Source of the DNA: an uncultured Gammaproteobacteria bacterium | Lineage (GTDB): Bacteria; Pseudomonadota; Gammaproteobacteria; UBA6429; Thiohalophilaceae | Assembly: GCA_937967995.1 (NCBI GenBank) | Contig: CALBTB010000005.1 | Span: forward strand, 1 to 64,000 | Direction of reading: 5' to 3' | DNA length: 64,000 bases | Shown here: one piece after another, positions 43,124 through 52,896 of the stretch | How positions within the stretch are numbered: the first letter of the stretch is position 1 | How the letters are laid out: every line of letters begins with the position of its first letter | Translations under genes and position numbers: made by a program | Notes under the pieces: model-generated | Databases searched by the model: none | What the model saw: only the letters and a program-made list of their open reading frames with translations | What the model was told of the DNA's origin: nothing

Positions 43124-45253
43124 TTAAATGGTGATGTCCTGTTTGACGATTTTCGGGGTAACGAAAATCAGTAGTTCGGACTTGTCATCTGTCTGTGACT
43201 TGTTTCTGAATAAGAAACCAATCAATGGTAAATCGCCAAAGAATGGGACTCTGACGACATTATCGGTTTTAGTTTGCTCATAGACACCACCCAGGACAAC
43301 AGTTTCACCATTATCTACCAGAATTCTAGTGGTTACTTCCTGTTTATTGATTGGTGGAACACCTAATACCGCATTACCAAAATCAGGCGAATCTTTAGTT
43401 ACAATCAAATCCAAATTTATACGATCATCAGGCGTGATAGCCGGTGTTACTTCAAGTTTAAGCACTGCTTCTTTAAATGCAACTGATGTAGCACCACTAG
43501 ACGTTGCTTCCTGGTATGGTATTTCCTGACCTTGCAGAATCTTCGCCTTATGTTGATCAGAAGTAATTACCTTCGGGCTTGAAATGATTTCTGTCTGGCC
43601 CTCAGCTTCTGCAGCTGATAATTCCAAATCCAATAACAAACCAAATGGTAACCTGGCTACCGCAAGCCCAATGCTACCAGCGGAACTTATCGATGGTAAA
43701 TCGACATTTAATCTATTCGGTATAGTACCCGACGTACTACCGTCTGTACCCGGTCTAACACCATTCCTCATATCAACAGCACTTTCAAGAGTACCGCCGA
43801 CACCGATTGATGTACCATCGGACGCACCACCTCGTGAATCTTCGTTAACACCAAACCTCACACCAAGCTCACGCGAATAGTTCGTAGTAACGAGAACAAT
43901 ACGGGACTCAACCAACACCTGACGTACAGGTACATCCAATTCCTCTACTAGTGCGACAACTGCATCAATATTTGATGCTGTATCCTGTATTAAAATTTTA
44001 TTCGTGCGCTGATCGACAGTGACATTACCACGTTCGGAAAGTAACGTATTACCTTTAGCCTGTAGAATACCGATAATTTCGCTGGCCTTGGCATAGTTAA
44101 CCTGAATAGTTTCACTAACGATTGGTGCAAGCTCAACGACCTGCTTTTGTGCTTCCAGCTCAAGTTTTTCCTGAGCTGCCAGTTCAGCTGCCGGAGCAAT
44201 CAGCATGACATTGCCCTTCTGACGCTTGTCCAGACCCTTGGTCTTGAGAATAATATCCAGCGCCTGATCCCAGGGAACATTTTTAAGGCGTAATGTCACG
44301 TTACCTTGCACCTGATCAGATGTAACCATATTCAGCCCCGTAAAGTCAGCGATCAACTGCAACACGGCACGCACTTCAATATTCTGGAAGTTGAGCGATA
44401 GACGCTCGCCGGTATATTCCTTTTTCTTTTTCTTCTTAATCGCATCTTTCGGTTTAACATACTTCTTGACGTCAAGGTTTATACGATTATCCGACTGGTA
44501 ACCCAGGTGTTCAAACTGCCCGGCTCCCGTCACAACAATCCGCACGTCATTTCCATGCTTGAACGCATCAACCGTGCGCACCGGTGTACCGAAATCCATT
44601 ACATCCAGACGTCGTTCCAGGTTTTCAGGTAATTTAATATCCTGCAACGTCACAATGACCTGATCGCCACGACGCATCATATCCATCACGGTGTTTGGGT
44701 TAGACACGGTAATGACAACACGACCTTCTCCACCCTCACCACGTCGAAAATTAACATCCTGAACAAGATTACCAGCACCTCCGACCAGAGATTGAATTGA
44801 ACTGCTAGCTTGTTGGCTTGACTCATCAGACTTTACAGATTTGCCCAGGCTGACAACTATATTGGCACCATCCTTGCGAACGTTATATGGCACAAGACGT
44901 GCCATATTGATAACCACACGAGTGCGCCCACCGGCTTCAACAGCATTGATATTTCTTGCCAGACCAACACCGACATCAATATTCTTGTTCTGTAGATTGC
45001 TTTTCGTACCGGGAAGATCCAGCGCAATTCGGGCCGGGTTATCAATAGTGAAACTACCCGGATCAACTGAATCACCAGACATATGCAAAGTGACTTCGAC
45101 CTGATCACCACCTAACGTTGTGAAGGTGATATCTTCCAGGCCTGATGCAGCATGGGCTTGCGACATCACTAGCACTTGACTGGTGACCAGTATGGAAACT
45201 GCTGCCCAAAGTCTGTAAAAGTATTTGCGATTAACTTGCTTACCGATGTTCAT
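43124..45253 (-). CDS. pilQ: Type IV pilus secretin PilQ
   Basis: PilQ forms the outer-membrane ring through which the pilus fibre is extended. The 709-residue protein has a signal peptide ending near QAHAAS and two AMIN-type domains in the first 260 residues. An STN domain begins near LNFQNIEVRAVLQLIADFTGLNMV. The secretin N-domain and secretin domain close the chain (QVLVESRIVLVTTNYSRELGVRFG; LLIFVTPKIV at the end). GAGGAG precedes the ATG. It is the last gene of the pilMNOPQ operon. Confidence 0.95.
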   Translation of the reverse strand: MNIGKQVNRKYFYRLWAAVSILVTSQVLVMSQAHAASGLEDITFTTLGGDQVEVTLHMSGDSVDPGSFTIDNPARIALDLPGTKSNLQNKNIDVGVGLARNINAVEAGGRTRVVINMARLVPYNVRKDGANIVVSLGKSVKSDESSQQASSSIQSLVGGAGNLVQDVNFRRGEGGEGRVVITVSNPNTVMDMMRRGDQVIVTLQDIKLPENLERRLDVMDFGTPVRTVDAFKHGNDVRIVVTGAGQFEHLGYQSDNRINLDVKKYVKPKDAIKKKKKKEYTGERLSLNFQNIEVRAVLQLIADFTGLNMVTSDQVQGNVTLRLKNVPWDQALDIILKTKGLDKRQKGNVMLIAPAAELAAQEKLELEAQKQVVELAPIVSETIQVNYAKASEIIGILQAKGNTLLSERGNVTVDQRTNKILIQDTASNIDAVVALVEELDVPVRQVLVESRIVLVTTNYSRELGVRFGVNEDSRGGASDGTSIGVGGTLESAVDMRNGVRPGTDGSTSGTIPNRLNVDLPSISSAGSIGLAVARLPFGLLLDLELSAAEAEGQTEIISSPKVITSDQHKAKILQGQEIPYQEATSSGATSVAFKEAVLKLEVTPAITPDDRINLDLIVTKDSPDFGNAVLGVPPINKQEVTTRILVDNGETVVLGGVYEQTKTDNVVRVPFFGDLPLIGFLFRNKSQTDDKSELLIFVTPKIVKQDITI

Positions 45254-45270
45254 GGTTGTCTCCTCGGCAT

Positions 45271-45816
45271 TTACTCCGTCAACGCGAGTGAAGCCTCGCG
45301 TTCAACCCAACCGCCCGAGCCGTTGGGAATAATTTCTTTTAACAAAATACTCGATTCACTGATGGCCATAATCTCGCCGTAGTTTTTACCCAGATGGTTA
45401 CCAACAGAAACCCGATGTATTGACTCATCTGGTGCCTGCACCAGTCCCCACAACGTGCCATCTTTCTCCAGGTGCCCGACAAAAGAAAGCGAATCAAGTG
45501 GATACGCTTCCAGTGCTTCGCGTTTGCGTTGCATATTGGGTTGAATACCCGGCTGAGCGAGTTCTTCGCTCGGTTCCTCTTCATATGGTTTGAATGGATC
45601 ACGCAGGTCTGCAGCACTATAGGGCTGAGATTCATAGGTTTTAACTTCTGGTAATGGTTCAATGCGCCCTTTGGTTTTTCGCTCAACATCCTTTATATAC
45701 TGATCCAGGTCACCATATTGCTGTGAACTACAACCACTTAATGCGGTAAATGCACATATAAATATCAACCACTGTGTGGCTGAAGATTTGCATATTTTAT
45801 AGAAGTTAATTCGCAT
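45271..45816 (-). CDS. pilP: Type IV pilus lipoprotein PilP
   Basis: PilP is an inner-membrane lipoprotein that connects PilN/PilO to the secretin PilQ. The 181-residue product has a lipobox LSGC near residue 30 and a disordered stretch rich in Glu and Pro. The C-terminal beta domain has the family segment SLSFVGHLEKDGTLWGLVQAP and VGNHLGKNYGEIMAISESS. It lies 17 bases upstream of pilQ and 11 bases after pilO. Confidence 0.93.
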   Translation of the reverse strand: MRINFYKICKSSATQWLIFICAFTALSGCSSQQYGDLDQYIKDVERKTKGRIEPLPEVKTYESQPYSAADLRDPFKPYEEEPSEELAQPGIQPNMQRKREALEAYPLDSLSFVGHLEKDGTLWGLVQAPDESIHRVSVGNHLGKNYGEIMAISESSILLKEIIPNGSGGWVEREASLALTE

Positions 45817-45827
45817 GATTTTATTTA

Positions 45828-46439
45828 CTATTTACCCGGTTTTTTCTGTTGAGCAATCTCTGCTTCATCCAGGTAGCGATACGTTTTTGCCGTGACCGTC
45901 ATCGTTAATGCATTGGATTTCTGATCATCGACAATGGAAATATCGTGTAATGTAACAATTCGTGGTAAGGCCGCTACGCCACTGACAAAATTACCAAACT
46001 CATGGTAGTTACCTGTCATTTTCATACTAATCGGCAATTCCGCGTAAAACTCAATGAATCGTTCGCCCTGCGGCTTGAATAATTCAAACTCAATTCCGCT
46101 GGCCAGTCCGGTTTGTGAAATGTCCACCAGCAGGCCTTCCACTTCTGTTTTACTTGGCAACTGACGCAGCATGGCACCAAAAGATTCTTCAATTTCCTCG
46201 AGCTGACGTTTATAAGCCTCAAGGTTCACCGCCTTGGCCTGCTTGGTCTCAAATTCCTGTTTGAGTGTAATTTCCTGTTTTTCCGCTCTCTCGAGTTTTT
46301 CACGTTGATTTTTAATATCCAGAAAATAGCCCGCTACTGCAGCTGCGGCACAGACTATGATGATTAAAGCTACCTTTACAGCCGTTGGCCAGGCACCGAT
46401 ATTACTGAGGTCCAGGTTATTGAGATCGATGTCCTTCAC
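45828..46439 (-). CDS. pilO: Type IV pilus inner-membrane protein PilO
   Basis: PilO forms a heterodimer with PilN in the alignment complex. The 203-residue product has one membrane helix near residues 23-42 (VALIIIVCAAAAVAGYFL), a coiled-coil region near 50-90 and a C-terminal ferredoxin-like fold (SMKMTGNYHEFGNFVSGVAA). The ATG overlaps the pilN stop (ATGA), showing coupled translation. Confidence 0.93.
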   Translation of the reverse strand: MKDIDLNNLDLSNIGAWPTAVKVALIIIVCAAAAVAGYFLDIKNQREKLERAEKQEITLKQEFETKQAKAVNLEAYKRQLEEIEESFGAMLRQLPSKTEVEGLLVDISQTGLASGIEFELFKPQGERFIEFYAELPISMKMTGNYHEFGNFVSGVAALPRIVTLHDISIVDDQKSNALTMTVTAKTYRYLDEAEIAQQKKPGK

Positions 46440-47011
46440 TGGCGAACCCCGGTAATATTTTCGTTGTTTTCATCTTCTTTGGATTGCTGCACTGCGCGTA
46501 AAGAAAACTCGCGCGCACCGTCTGCCTTACCTTTCTCAATAACTTCCAGCTGAGGTTTTGCCAGCCAGTCTGACTGATCAATATTTCTCATTAACGCAGA
46601 TACTCTTGCATTAGACTGCGCAAGACCAACCATCTGTAAATCTCTGCCATTTTGATTTAATGACTTAAGGTGGACACCCTCAGGTAGTACCCGTACTAGC
46701 TCATCGAACAAGCGCACGATTTCAGGTCTATTCCGCTGAAGTTGCTGAATGATTTCCATACGAGCTAACAATCGCTCTTTTTTATTGGCTAACTGATCAA
46801 TTTCACGAATTTGCGCCTCGACCTTCTTGATGTGGTCCTTTAAATACGCATTTCGGGACTCCTGAGTACCTATCAGTCGGGAATATTGCAGGTGCACGGC
46901 CAGAATACCCACAATCACCAGTACAACCGACAGTCCCATAATAGTGAGAAACTGGCGCTGTTGTTCCTTCCGCTGTTCCTGTCGCCAGGGTAATAGGTTG
47001 ATTTTGGCCAT
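46436..47011 (-). CDS. pilN: Type IV pilus assembly protein PilN
   Basis: PilN has a short cytosolic N-terminus with the INLLPWRQEQRKEQQRQF motif, which binds the cytosolic PilM, and a membrane helix near residues 24-43. A periplasmic coiled coil and ferredoxin-like domain follow. The 191-residue length is usual. The start overlaps the pilM stop by one base (TAATG), and the stop overlaps pilO. Confidence 0.93.
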   Translation of the reverse strand: MAKINLLPWRQEQRKEQQRQFLTIMGLSVVLVIVGILAVHLQYSRLIGTQESRNAYLKDHIKKVEAQIREIDQLANKKERLLARMEIIQQLQRNRPEIVRLFDELVRVLPEGVHLKSLNQNGRDLQMVGLAQSNARVSALMRNIDQSDWLAKPQLEVIEKGKADGAREFSLRAVQQSKEDENNENITGVRQ

Positions 47012-48081
47012 TAGTCGAAACTCCTCATGGCCAGACCCGTGGCAATCATCAGCGCCGGTGCATCATTACTCAGGCTCTGTGCCTTAACACGAGAAGCAAT
47101 CACCATGTTGGTAAACGGATTGGCAATGGATGTATGAACACCCAGCTTATCGGCAATCATTTCATCAATACCGGGGATCATCGCGCTACCACCGGCCAGC
47201 ACGATGTGATCGACCTGATTGTACTGGCTGGATGAAAAGAAAAACTGCAACGAACGACTGACCTGCTGCGCCATGGCCTCCTTGAACGGTTCCAGCACTT
47301 CCGGTTCGTAATTATCTGGCAGTCCGCCCTGACGTTTGGCCATACCGGCTTCCTCGTAGGACAGCCCATAACGGCGCTGGATCTCTTCGGTCAATTGCTT
47401 GCCGCCGAATACCTGTTCGCGTGTATATATAGTCTTCACATCATGCAGCACGTTGAGTGTGGTCATCGTAGCTCCCACATCCACCACGGCAACGGTCTGA
47501 TCGATACCCTGATCCGGTAATTGCGGTGCCAGCATGGTGAAGGCGTTTTCCATGGCGTAGGCTTCCACATCGATGATGCGTGCCTTGAGCCCCGCCAGTT
47601 CAATGGCAGCGGTACGCACTTCCACGTTTTCACTGCGTGATGCGGCCAGTAAGACATCGACCCGCTCCGGATCATTTTCGGTCGGGCCAATCACTTCGAA
47701 ATCGAGATTTACTTCTTCCAGGGGATAAGGAATATATTGGTCAGCTTCCAGCTCAATTTGCTGCTCCATGTCATCTTCAGACAGGGATGCCGGCATGGAG
47801 ATAATTTTGGTAATCACCGCGGAACCGGCCACAGCTGCACAGGCAAATTTCGAGCGGGAGCCCGAGCGCTTCACAGCTCGCTTGATTGCTTCACCCACCG
47901 CTTCAACGTCTGAGATATTCTTCTCGATGACCGAATTTGGCGGTAGCGGCTCCACGGCATAGGAGTCCACGCGTAATCGGTCACCACTACGTCCCAGCTC
48001 AAGGAGCTTCACCGCAGTGGAAGAGATATCCAGTCCCAAAACCGGTGGGTTTTTGGGTTTAAACAGGTCGCCTAGGCCCAT
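47011..48081 (-). CDS. pilM: Type IV pilus actin-like protein PilM
   Basis: PilM is a cytosolic actin/FtsA-like protein that binds PilN and couples the pilus machine to the inner membrane. The 356-residue protein has the nucleotide-binding motifs GLDISSTAVKLLEL at the start, VAVVDVGATMTTLNVL near residue 205, and VLAGGSAMIPGIDEMIAD near 305. It is the first gene of the pilMNOPQ operon and is divergent from ponA, as in Pseudomonas. Confidence 0.95.
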   Translation of the reverse strand: MGLGDLFKPKNPPVLGLDISSTAVKLLELGRSGDRLRVDSYAVEPLPPNSVIEKNISDVEAVGEAIKRAVKRSGSRSKFACAAVAGSAVITKIISMPASLSEDDMEQQIELEADQYIPYPLEEVNLDFEVIGPTENDPERVDVLLAASRSENVEVRTAAIELAGLKARIIDVEAYAMENAFTMLAPQLPDQGIDQTVAVVDVGATMTTLNVLHDVKTIYTREQVFGGKQLTEEIQRRYGLSYEEAGMAKRQGGLPDNYEPEVLEPFKEAMAQQVSRSLQFFFSSSQYNQVDHIVLAGGSAMIPGIDEMIADKLGVHTSIANPFTNMVIASRVKAQSLSNDAPALMIATGLAMRSFD

Positions 48082-48276
48082 GATTTTTCTCTTATATCCC
48101 TAGGGGTTAGATCATATACATGTATAACTACATTAACTACCTGAGTCAACTATAGGTCAAACAATGAATAAATACAAACTGTTCGTGGTGTTTTGTGACC
48201 CAAAGCGGATATACTTCGTGGCGTCCCTGTCATATCGGATATAACAGATTAAGCATTAGGTTAGACCACGTCTGCA
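48082..48276. promoter_or_regulatory. Divergent pilM-ponA promoter region
   Basis: These 195 bases hold the promoters of the pilMNOPQ operon and of ponA. A perfect 12-bp palindrome, TATACATGTATA, lies at 48115-48126 about 34 bases before the pilM start. Two GGATATA copies lie near 48207 and 48237, on the ponA side. None can be assigned to a known regulator. Confidence 0.45.
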
Positions 48277-50880
48277 GTGAAACCGGTCATAAAAAAGCTA
48301 TTTTTCTATGGATCAGCCACCGCGCTGGTGTTGTTTCTGCTCGGCGCCCTGAGTGTTGTCGGGCTATACCTCTATTTAAACCCCAAATTACCGGATATTG
48401 AGACCCTCAAGGATGTTCGGCTCCAGGTCCCCTTGCGGGTCTATGCCCGTGATGGTGGATTAATCGCCGAATTTGGCGAGACCAAGCGCTCTCCCATGCG
48501 CTACGAGGAATTTCCGCCTGCCATCATCAATGCCGTCTTGGCGGCCGAGGATGACCGCTTTTTTGAGCACCCCGGCGTGGATTATCAGGGTATTTTACGG
48601 GCCGCCTATGCACTCATCATCAGCGGCGGGGATCGCCGCCAGGGTGGCAGCACCATCACCATGCAAGTGGCGAGGAATTTCTTCCTGAGCCGTGAAAAAA
48701 CCTTCATTCGCAAATTCAATGAAATCTTCCTGGCCCTGAAAATCGAAAAAGAACTCAGCAAGGAAGATATTCTGGCACTGTATCTGAACAAGATTTTTCT
48801 GGGGAACCGCGCGTATGGCTTTGCCGCCGCGGCACAGGTCTATTATGGCAAACCACTGGAACAACTGACCCTGGCCCAGACCGCCACCCTCGCCGGATTA
48901 CCCAAGGCGCCTTCACGTTATAACCCGATCGTCAATCCGGAACGCTCGCTGCAACGTCGCAATTATGTGCTGGGACGCATGCGTGACCTAGAATATGTCT
49001 CCGAAGACGAGTATGAGCTGGCCATGGATCAAACGGAATCAGCCAGTGTGCACGGCCAGGCCATTGACGTGGAAGCACCGTACATAGCAGAGATGGTTCG
49101 TAGCGAAATGCTGTCCCGCTTTGGCAACGAAGCCTATACCGCCGGCTTTGAAGTCTATACCTCCATTGATCCAAAATTACAGATCGCTGCCAACCGCGCC
49201 TTACGCGATGCGTTGCTCGAGTATGATCGCCGCCATGGTTATCGTGGCCACATTCAGCATATTGATCTGACAACTGACGAAGGTCGCACCGACTTTCAGT
49301 TCTGGCAGGATAGCCTCGCTGAACTGGATCCGGTCGGCAACCTGCAACCGGCCGTTGTCTTTCAGGTAGAAAGTCAGCATGACGAAGAGGCGGGCATAAT
49401 GGCCGGTGCTTATGCGTATACCCGTGACAACCAGATCGCCTATCTGCCCTGGGACAACGTGAAATGGGCGCGTAAATATATCGATGAAAATACCATTGGT
49501 CCCGAAATAAAATCGATTAACGATGTGTTAAAACCGGGTGACGTTATCTATGTTGCACCATCAGACCAGCAGGGCTGTTCCTGGCTTGCCCAGGTGCCGA
49601 CCGTATCCGGTGCGCTTGTGTCACTCAATCCGCAGGATGGCAGTGTTAACGCCCTGGTTGGCGGCTTTGACTACTACCAGAGCAAATTTAATCGGGTCAC
49701 ACAGGCGGAACGGCAACCGGGTTCGAGCTTCAAACCGTTCATCTATTCGGCGGCTATCGACAAAGGCTTCACGGCTTCGAGCATCATTAATGACGCCCCC
49801 GTCGTATTTGATGCACCGGGTCTGGAAGACACCTGGCGTCCGGAAAATTACAGCGGAAAAATTTATGGTGAAACCCGCCTGCGTGAAGCGTTGGTCAAAT
49901 CCCGTAACCTCGTATCGATTCGATTGCTGCGCGATATCGGCATTGGTTATGCAGTTCGCTATGCCCGCGACTTTGGACTGGAAAATGCGCGCCTGCCACG
50001 CGACCTGTCGCTGGCACTGGGCAGCGGCACCCTCACTCCACTGGAGCTGGCCACCGGGTATTCTGTATTTGCCAATGGTGGTTATCGCATTTCACCCAGC
50101 TATATCGATTACATTCGGGGGCCGGACGGCACCGTGATTTATGCGAACCATCCGGCACAGGTGTGTGAAGCCTGTTTTGAACAGGAACCCGGTGAAGAAG
50201 CAGCAGAAACCCGTGTCGCTGACAAATCAGCAAACACGGATGAAAAAGAAGAAACACAAACCAGTTCGGTGCCATTGCAGCAGGACACCTTGCAGGCGTT
50301 TCTGGTCTCAAACGATCAGGAATTGTCTCTGGAAGACAGTATTCGCCGTGAACTGTATTTCCAGGAAGGCCCACAGCCCTTTAAAGTGGCGCCACGCGTC
50401 ATCAGCCCACAGACCGCTTTTTTAATGAATTCCATGATGCGTGACGTAATCCTGCGTGGTACCGGGGTACGTGCTCGTGAACTGGGTCGGCGGGACCTGG
50501 CCGGTAAAACCGGCACCACCAATGATCAGCGTGACGCCTGGTTTTCCGGTTTTAATCGTGACCTGGTGGCCATTGCCTGGGTCGGGTTCGACAGTCCCAC
50601 TCCGCTGGGCAATCGTGAAACCGGTGCCCGCGCCGCGCTGCCGATGTGGATTAATTTCATGCGCGATGCCTTAAAGGGCAAACCTGAAACAACACTGGTT
50701 CAACCTCCCGGTATTGTCTCAGTACGCATTAACAGCGAATCCGGCCAGCTCACTGCGGCAACGGATCCGGATGCTATCTTCGAATATTTCCTGGAAGACC
50801 AGGTTCCTGCCGTCGATGCGGCATCCGGAAGTGGCCGTCCGGGTGATCAGCCGGTTGATATCACAAGGGATATCTTCTAG
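48277..50880 (+). CDS. ponA: Penicillin-binding protein 1A
   Basis: PBP1A is a bifunctional peptidoglycan synthase in the inner membrane. The 867-residue protein has a membrane anchor near residues 8-30 and a glycosyltransferase domain with EDDRFFEHPGVDYQGILRA and QGGSTITMQVARNF. An OB-like insert follows, and then the transpeptidase domain with SSFK, where Ser483 is the nucleophile, and the KTGTT box at residue 744. It starts with GTG, as the membrane helix follows directly. It is divergent from pilM. An acidic insert (about residues 635-680) before the last part is longer than usual. Confidence 0.94.
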   Translation: MKPVIKKLFFYGSATALVLFLLGALSVVGLYLYLNPKLPDIETLKDVRLQVPLRVYARDGGLIAEFGETKRSPMRYEEFPPAIINAVLAAEDDRFFEHPGVDYQGILRAAYALIISGGDRRQGGSTITMQVARNFFLSREKTFIRKFNEIFLALKIEKELSKEDILALYLNKIFLGNRAYGFAAAAQVYYGKPLEQLTLAQTATLAGLPKAPSRYNPIVNPERSLQRRNYVLGRMRDLEYVSEDEYELAMDQTESASVHGQAIDVEAPYIAEMVRSEMLSRFGNEAYTAGFEVYTSIDPKLQIAANRALRDALLEYDRRHGYRGHIQHIDLTTDEGRTDFQFWQDSLAELDPVGNLQPAVVFQVESQHDEEAGIMAGAYAYTRDNQIAYLPWDNVKWARKYIDENTIGPEIKSINDVLKPGDVIYVAPSDQQGCSWLAQVPTVSGALVSLNPQDGSVNALVGGFDYYQSKFNRVTQAERQPGSSFKPFIYSAAIDKGFTASSIINDAPVVFDAPGLEDTWRPENYSGKIYGETRLREALVKSRNLVSIRLLRDIGIGYAVRYARDFGLENARLPRDLSLALGSGTLTPLELATGYSVFANGGYRISPSYIDYIRGPDGTVIYANHPAQVCEACFEQEPGEEAAETRVADKSANTDEKEETQTSSVPLQQDTLQAFLVSNDQELSLEDSIRRELYFQEGPQPFKVAPRVISPQTAFLMNSMMRDVILRGTGVRARELGRRDLAGKTGTTNDQRDAWFSGFNRDLVAIAWVGFDSPTPLGNRETGARAALPMWINFMRDALKGKPETTLVQPPGIVSVRINSESGQLTAATDPDAIFEYFLEDQVPAVDAASGSGRPGDQPVDITRDIF

Positions 50881-50898
50881 TTTCCATTTTATAAATAC

Positions 50899-51510
50899 AT
50901 GTCGCGCGCCAGCAGAAAAGAACAGCAGATGCGTATGCGTCTGGCCCAGGAGGCCGCCAAGGTAATGATCGAGGCAGGCAGCCGTGACTTCGCCATGGCC
51001 AAGCGCAAAGCCGCAGAACATCTCGGTGCACTCGATACGCGACAATTACCCACCAATTTAGAAATCGAACAGGCCCTGGCCGAATACCAGCGCCTGTTCC
51101 GTTCTGAACAACAACCTCAGACACTGCAGAAGCTGCGTGAAATTGCCTACCAGGCCATGTTGTTCTTTCAGGAGTTTGAGCCGAAACTGGTCGGGCCGGT
51201 TTTATCAGGAACGGCCGACACGAACACGGCGATTACCATTCATGTGTTCAGTGACAGTATCGAAGAAGTGAGCCTGTTGCTGGTGAACCAGCAAATTCCG
51301 TTTGAAAATCGTGATCGGCGCTACCGGGTTGGCCAGGATACCTATGAGCAATTTCCCGGCTTTGAATTTTTTGCCGAACAACAGAAAGTTAACGTGGTCA
51401 TCTTCCCGAAATCAAAACACTATGCCCGGCCAATGAGCCCGGTCGATGGCAAACCGATGCAACGTGCTGACCTTGCCAGTGTTGAATTGCTGTTGAATGA
51501 AGCTTCCTGA
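50899..51510 (+). CDS. Conserved hypothetical protein, possible nucleotidyltransferase-like fold
   Basis: The 203-residue cytosolic protein starts 18 bases after ponA. The N-terminal half is helical and basic (RKEQQMRMRLAQEAAKVMIE, then FAMAKRKAAEHLGA). The C-terminal half is alpha/beta with LVGPVLSGTADTNTAITIHVF near residue 95. I recall this family beside similar gene neighbourhoods, sometimes with an incorrect UDP-N-acetylmuramate ligase label, and I see no ligase motif. The Gly-Thr-Ala-Asp run resembles minimal nucleotidyltransferases, but this is tentative. No ribosome binding site is obvious. Confidence 0.7.
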   Translation: MSRASRKEQQMRMRLAQEAAKVMIEAGSRDFAMAKRKAAEHLGALDTRQLPTNLEIEQALAEYQRLFRSEQQPQTLQKLREIAYQAMLFFQEFEPKLVGPVLSGTADTNTAITIHVFSDSIEEVSLLLVNQQIPFENRDRRYRVGQDTYEQFPGFEFFAEQQKVNVVIFPKSKHYARPMSPVDGKPMQRADLASVELLLNEAS

Positions 51511-51531
51511 AAATAGATACCTGTATTGACC

Positions 51532-51573
51532 GGGTGATCGTTGAAGCGTCGTTGGAGGCTGCAACGATCACCC
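51532..51573. terminator. Bidirectional terminator-like hairpin, 12-bp stem
   Basis: GGGTGATCGTTG (51532-51543) and CAACGATCACCC (51562-51573) pair perfectly around an 18-base loop. It lies between two convergent genes, downstream of the ponA-side gene and of the malic enzyme gene, which suits a terminator for both. The flanking T tract is weak. Confidence 0.6.
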
Positions 51574-51619
51574 TTGTCAATTTATTGGGAGGTCTGGCAG
51601 GCTCAACTGAACTAACATC

Positions 51620-52894
51620 TCATCCCATGATCGGCGGATAATGTTTTGGATACGGTGCACGTGCTACGCCACTGTCCACCGCCGCCTTGGCAACGGCCGT
51701 TGCCACATAATCCTTGAGCCGCGGATCAAACGGCGTGGGGATAATGTATTCCGGCCCGAAGTACAACGCGCCCTGCTGTTTCTGATAAGCACTTAAAACC
51801 TGTTGCGGGACCGGGGCATGGGCCAGTCGCGCCAGTGCATGTACTGCGGCAACTTCCATTGCAGTGTTAATCGCTGATGAGCGCACATCCAGTGCACCGC
51901 GAAAGATAAACGGAAAACCCAGTACATTGTTTACCTGGTTCGGATAGTCGCTGCGACCTGTCGCCATGATTAAATCATCGCGCACCAGGTGGGCTTTTTC
52001 CGGTGAGATTTCCGGATCCGGATTGGACAGGGCAAACACAACCGGTTTGCTGGCCATACTCTGGACCATTTCACTGCGCACCAGGTTTGGACCGGATACG
52101 CCGATTAACACATCTGCATCCACCATCGCCTCTTCCAGTGTCGCTTCACTGAAATCACCGGCAAAAAAACTTTTATATTCACCCAGGTCATCACGACTGT
52201 TACGAATGACGCCCTTGCGATCCACCATACGAATGTTATCGGGGTTGGCGCCAAGATTAATCAGCAGGCGCATCGACGCCATGGCCGCTGCGCCGGCACC
52301 CAGACAAACGATTTTTACATCGGATAATTGCTTGGCCTGCAATTCAAGCGCATTAATCAGGCCGGCGGATATAATGATGGCCGTACCATGCTGATCATCA
52401 TGGAAAACCGGAATATCGAGTCGCTCCTTGAGTACCTGTTCGATGTAAAAACAGTGGGGAGCCGCGATGTCTTCCAGGTTAATACCGCCGAACCCGTGTG
52501 CCACGTTAACCACGGTTTCGATAAATGCATCGGGTGAGTCAGCGCTGATTTCCAGATCGATGACGTCGATATCAGCAAAACGTTTGAACAGGACGCCCTT
52601 ACCCTCCATCACCGGCTTACCCGCCAACGGACCGACATTACCCAGCCCCAGTACGGCGCTACCATCGGTGATCACGGCAACCGTATTTCCTTTTGCCGTG
52701 TATTGATAGGCCGCCATGGGATCAGCGGCAATGGCGCGCACCGGCTCTGCCACACCCGGCGTGTAGGCAAGACTCAATTCTTCCTGTGTTTCACAGGATT
52801 TAATGAGGGCTGTGCCAATTTTCCCGGGTATGGGTTTGGCGTGATAATCGAGGGCGGCCTGCTTTCTGGATTCCCTGTTGCTTTCGTCTGTCAT
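51620..52894 (-). CDS. NAD(P)-dependent malic enzyme (MaeB-type, no PTA domain)
   Basis: The enzyme decarboxylates malate to pyruvate. The 424-residue product has the malic N-terminal half with LAYTPGVAEPVRAI and VLGLGNVGPLAGKPVMEGKG. The metal-binding VFHDDQHGTAI is near residue 165, and a Rossmann half has CLGAGAAAMASMRLLINLG. It lacks the phosphotransacetylase-like extension of MaeB, which makes it the short form. It is only two bases after the nuclease gene, so they may share a transcript. NADP preference is not decided by what I can see. Confidence 0.93.
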   Translation of the reverse strand: MTDESNRESRKQAALDYHAKPIPGKIGTALIKSCETQEELSLAYTPGVAEPVRAIAADPMAAYQYTAKGNTVAVITDGSAVLGLGNVGPLAGKPVMEGKGVLFKRFADIDVIDLEISADSPDAFIETVVNVAHGFGGINLEDIAAPHCFYIEQVLKERLDIPVFHDDQHGTAIIISAGLINALELQAKQLSDVKIVCLGAGAAAMASMRLLINLGANPDNIRMVDRKGVIRNSRDDLGEYKSFFAGDFSEATLEEAMVDADVLIGVSGPNLVRSEMVQSMASKPVVFALSNPDPEISPEKAHLVRDDLIMATGRSDYPNQVNNVLGFPFIFRGALDVRSSAINTAMEVAAVHALARLAHAPVPQQVLSAYQKQQGALYFGPEYIIPTPFDPRLKDYVATAVAKAAVDSGVARAPYPKHYPPIMG

Positions 52895-52896
52895 CG

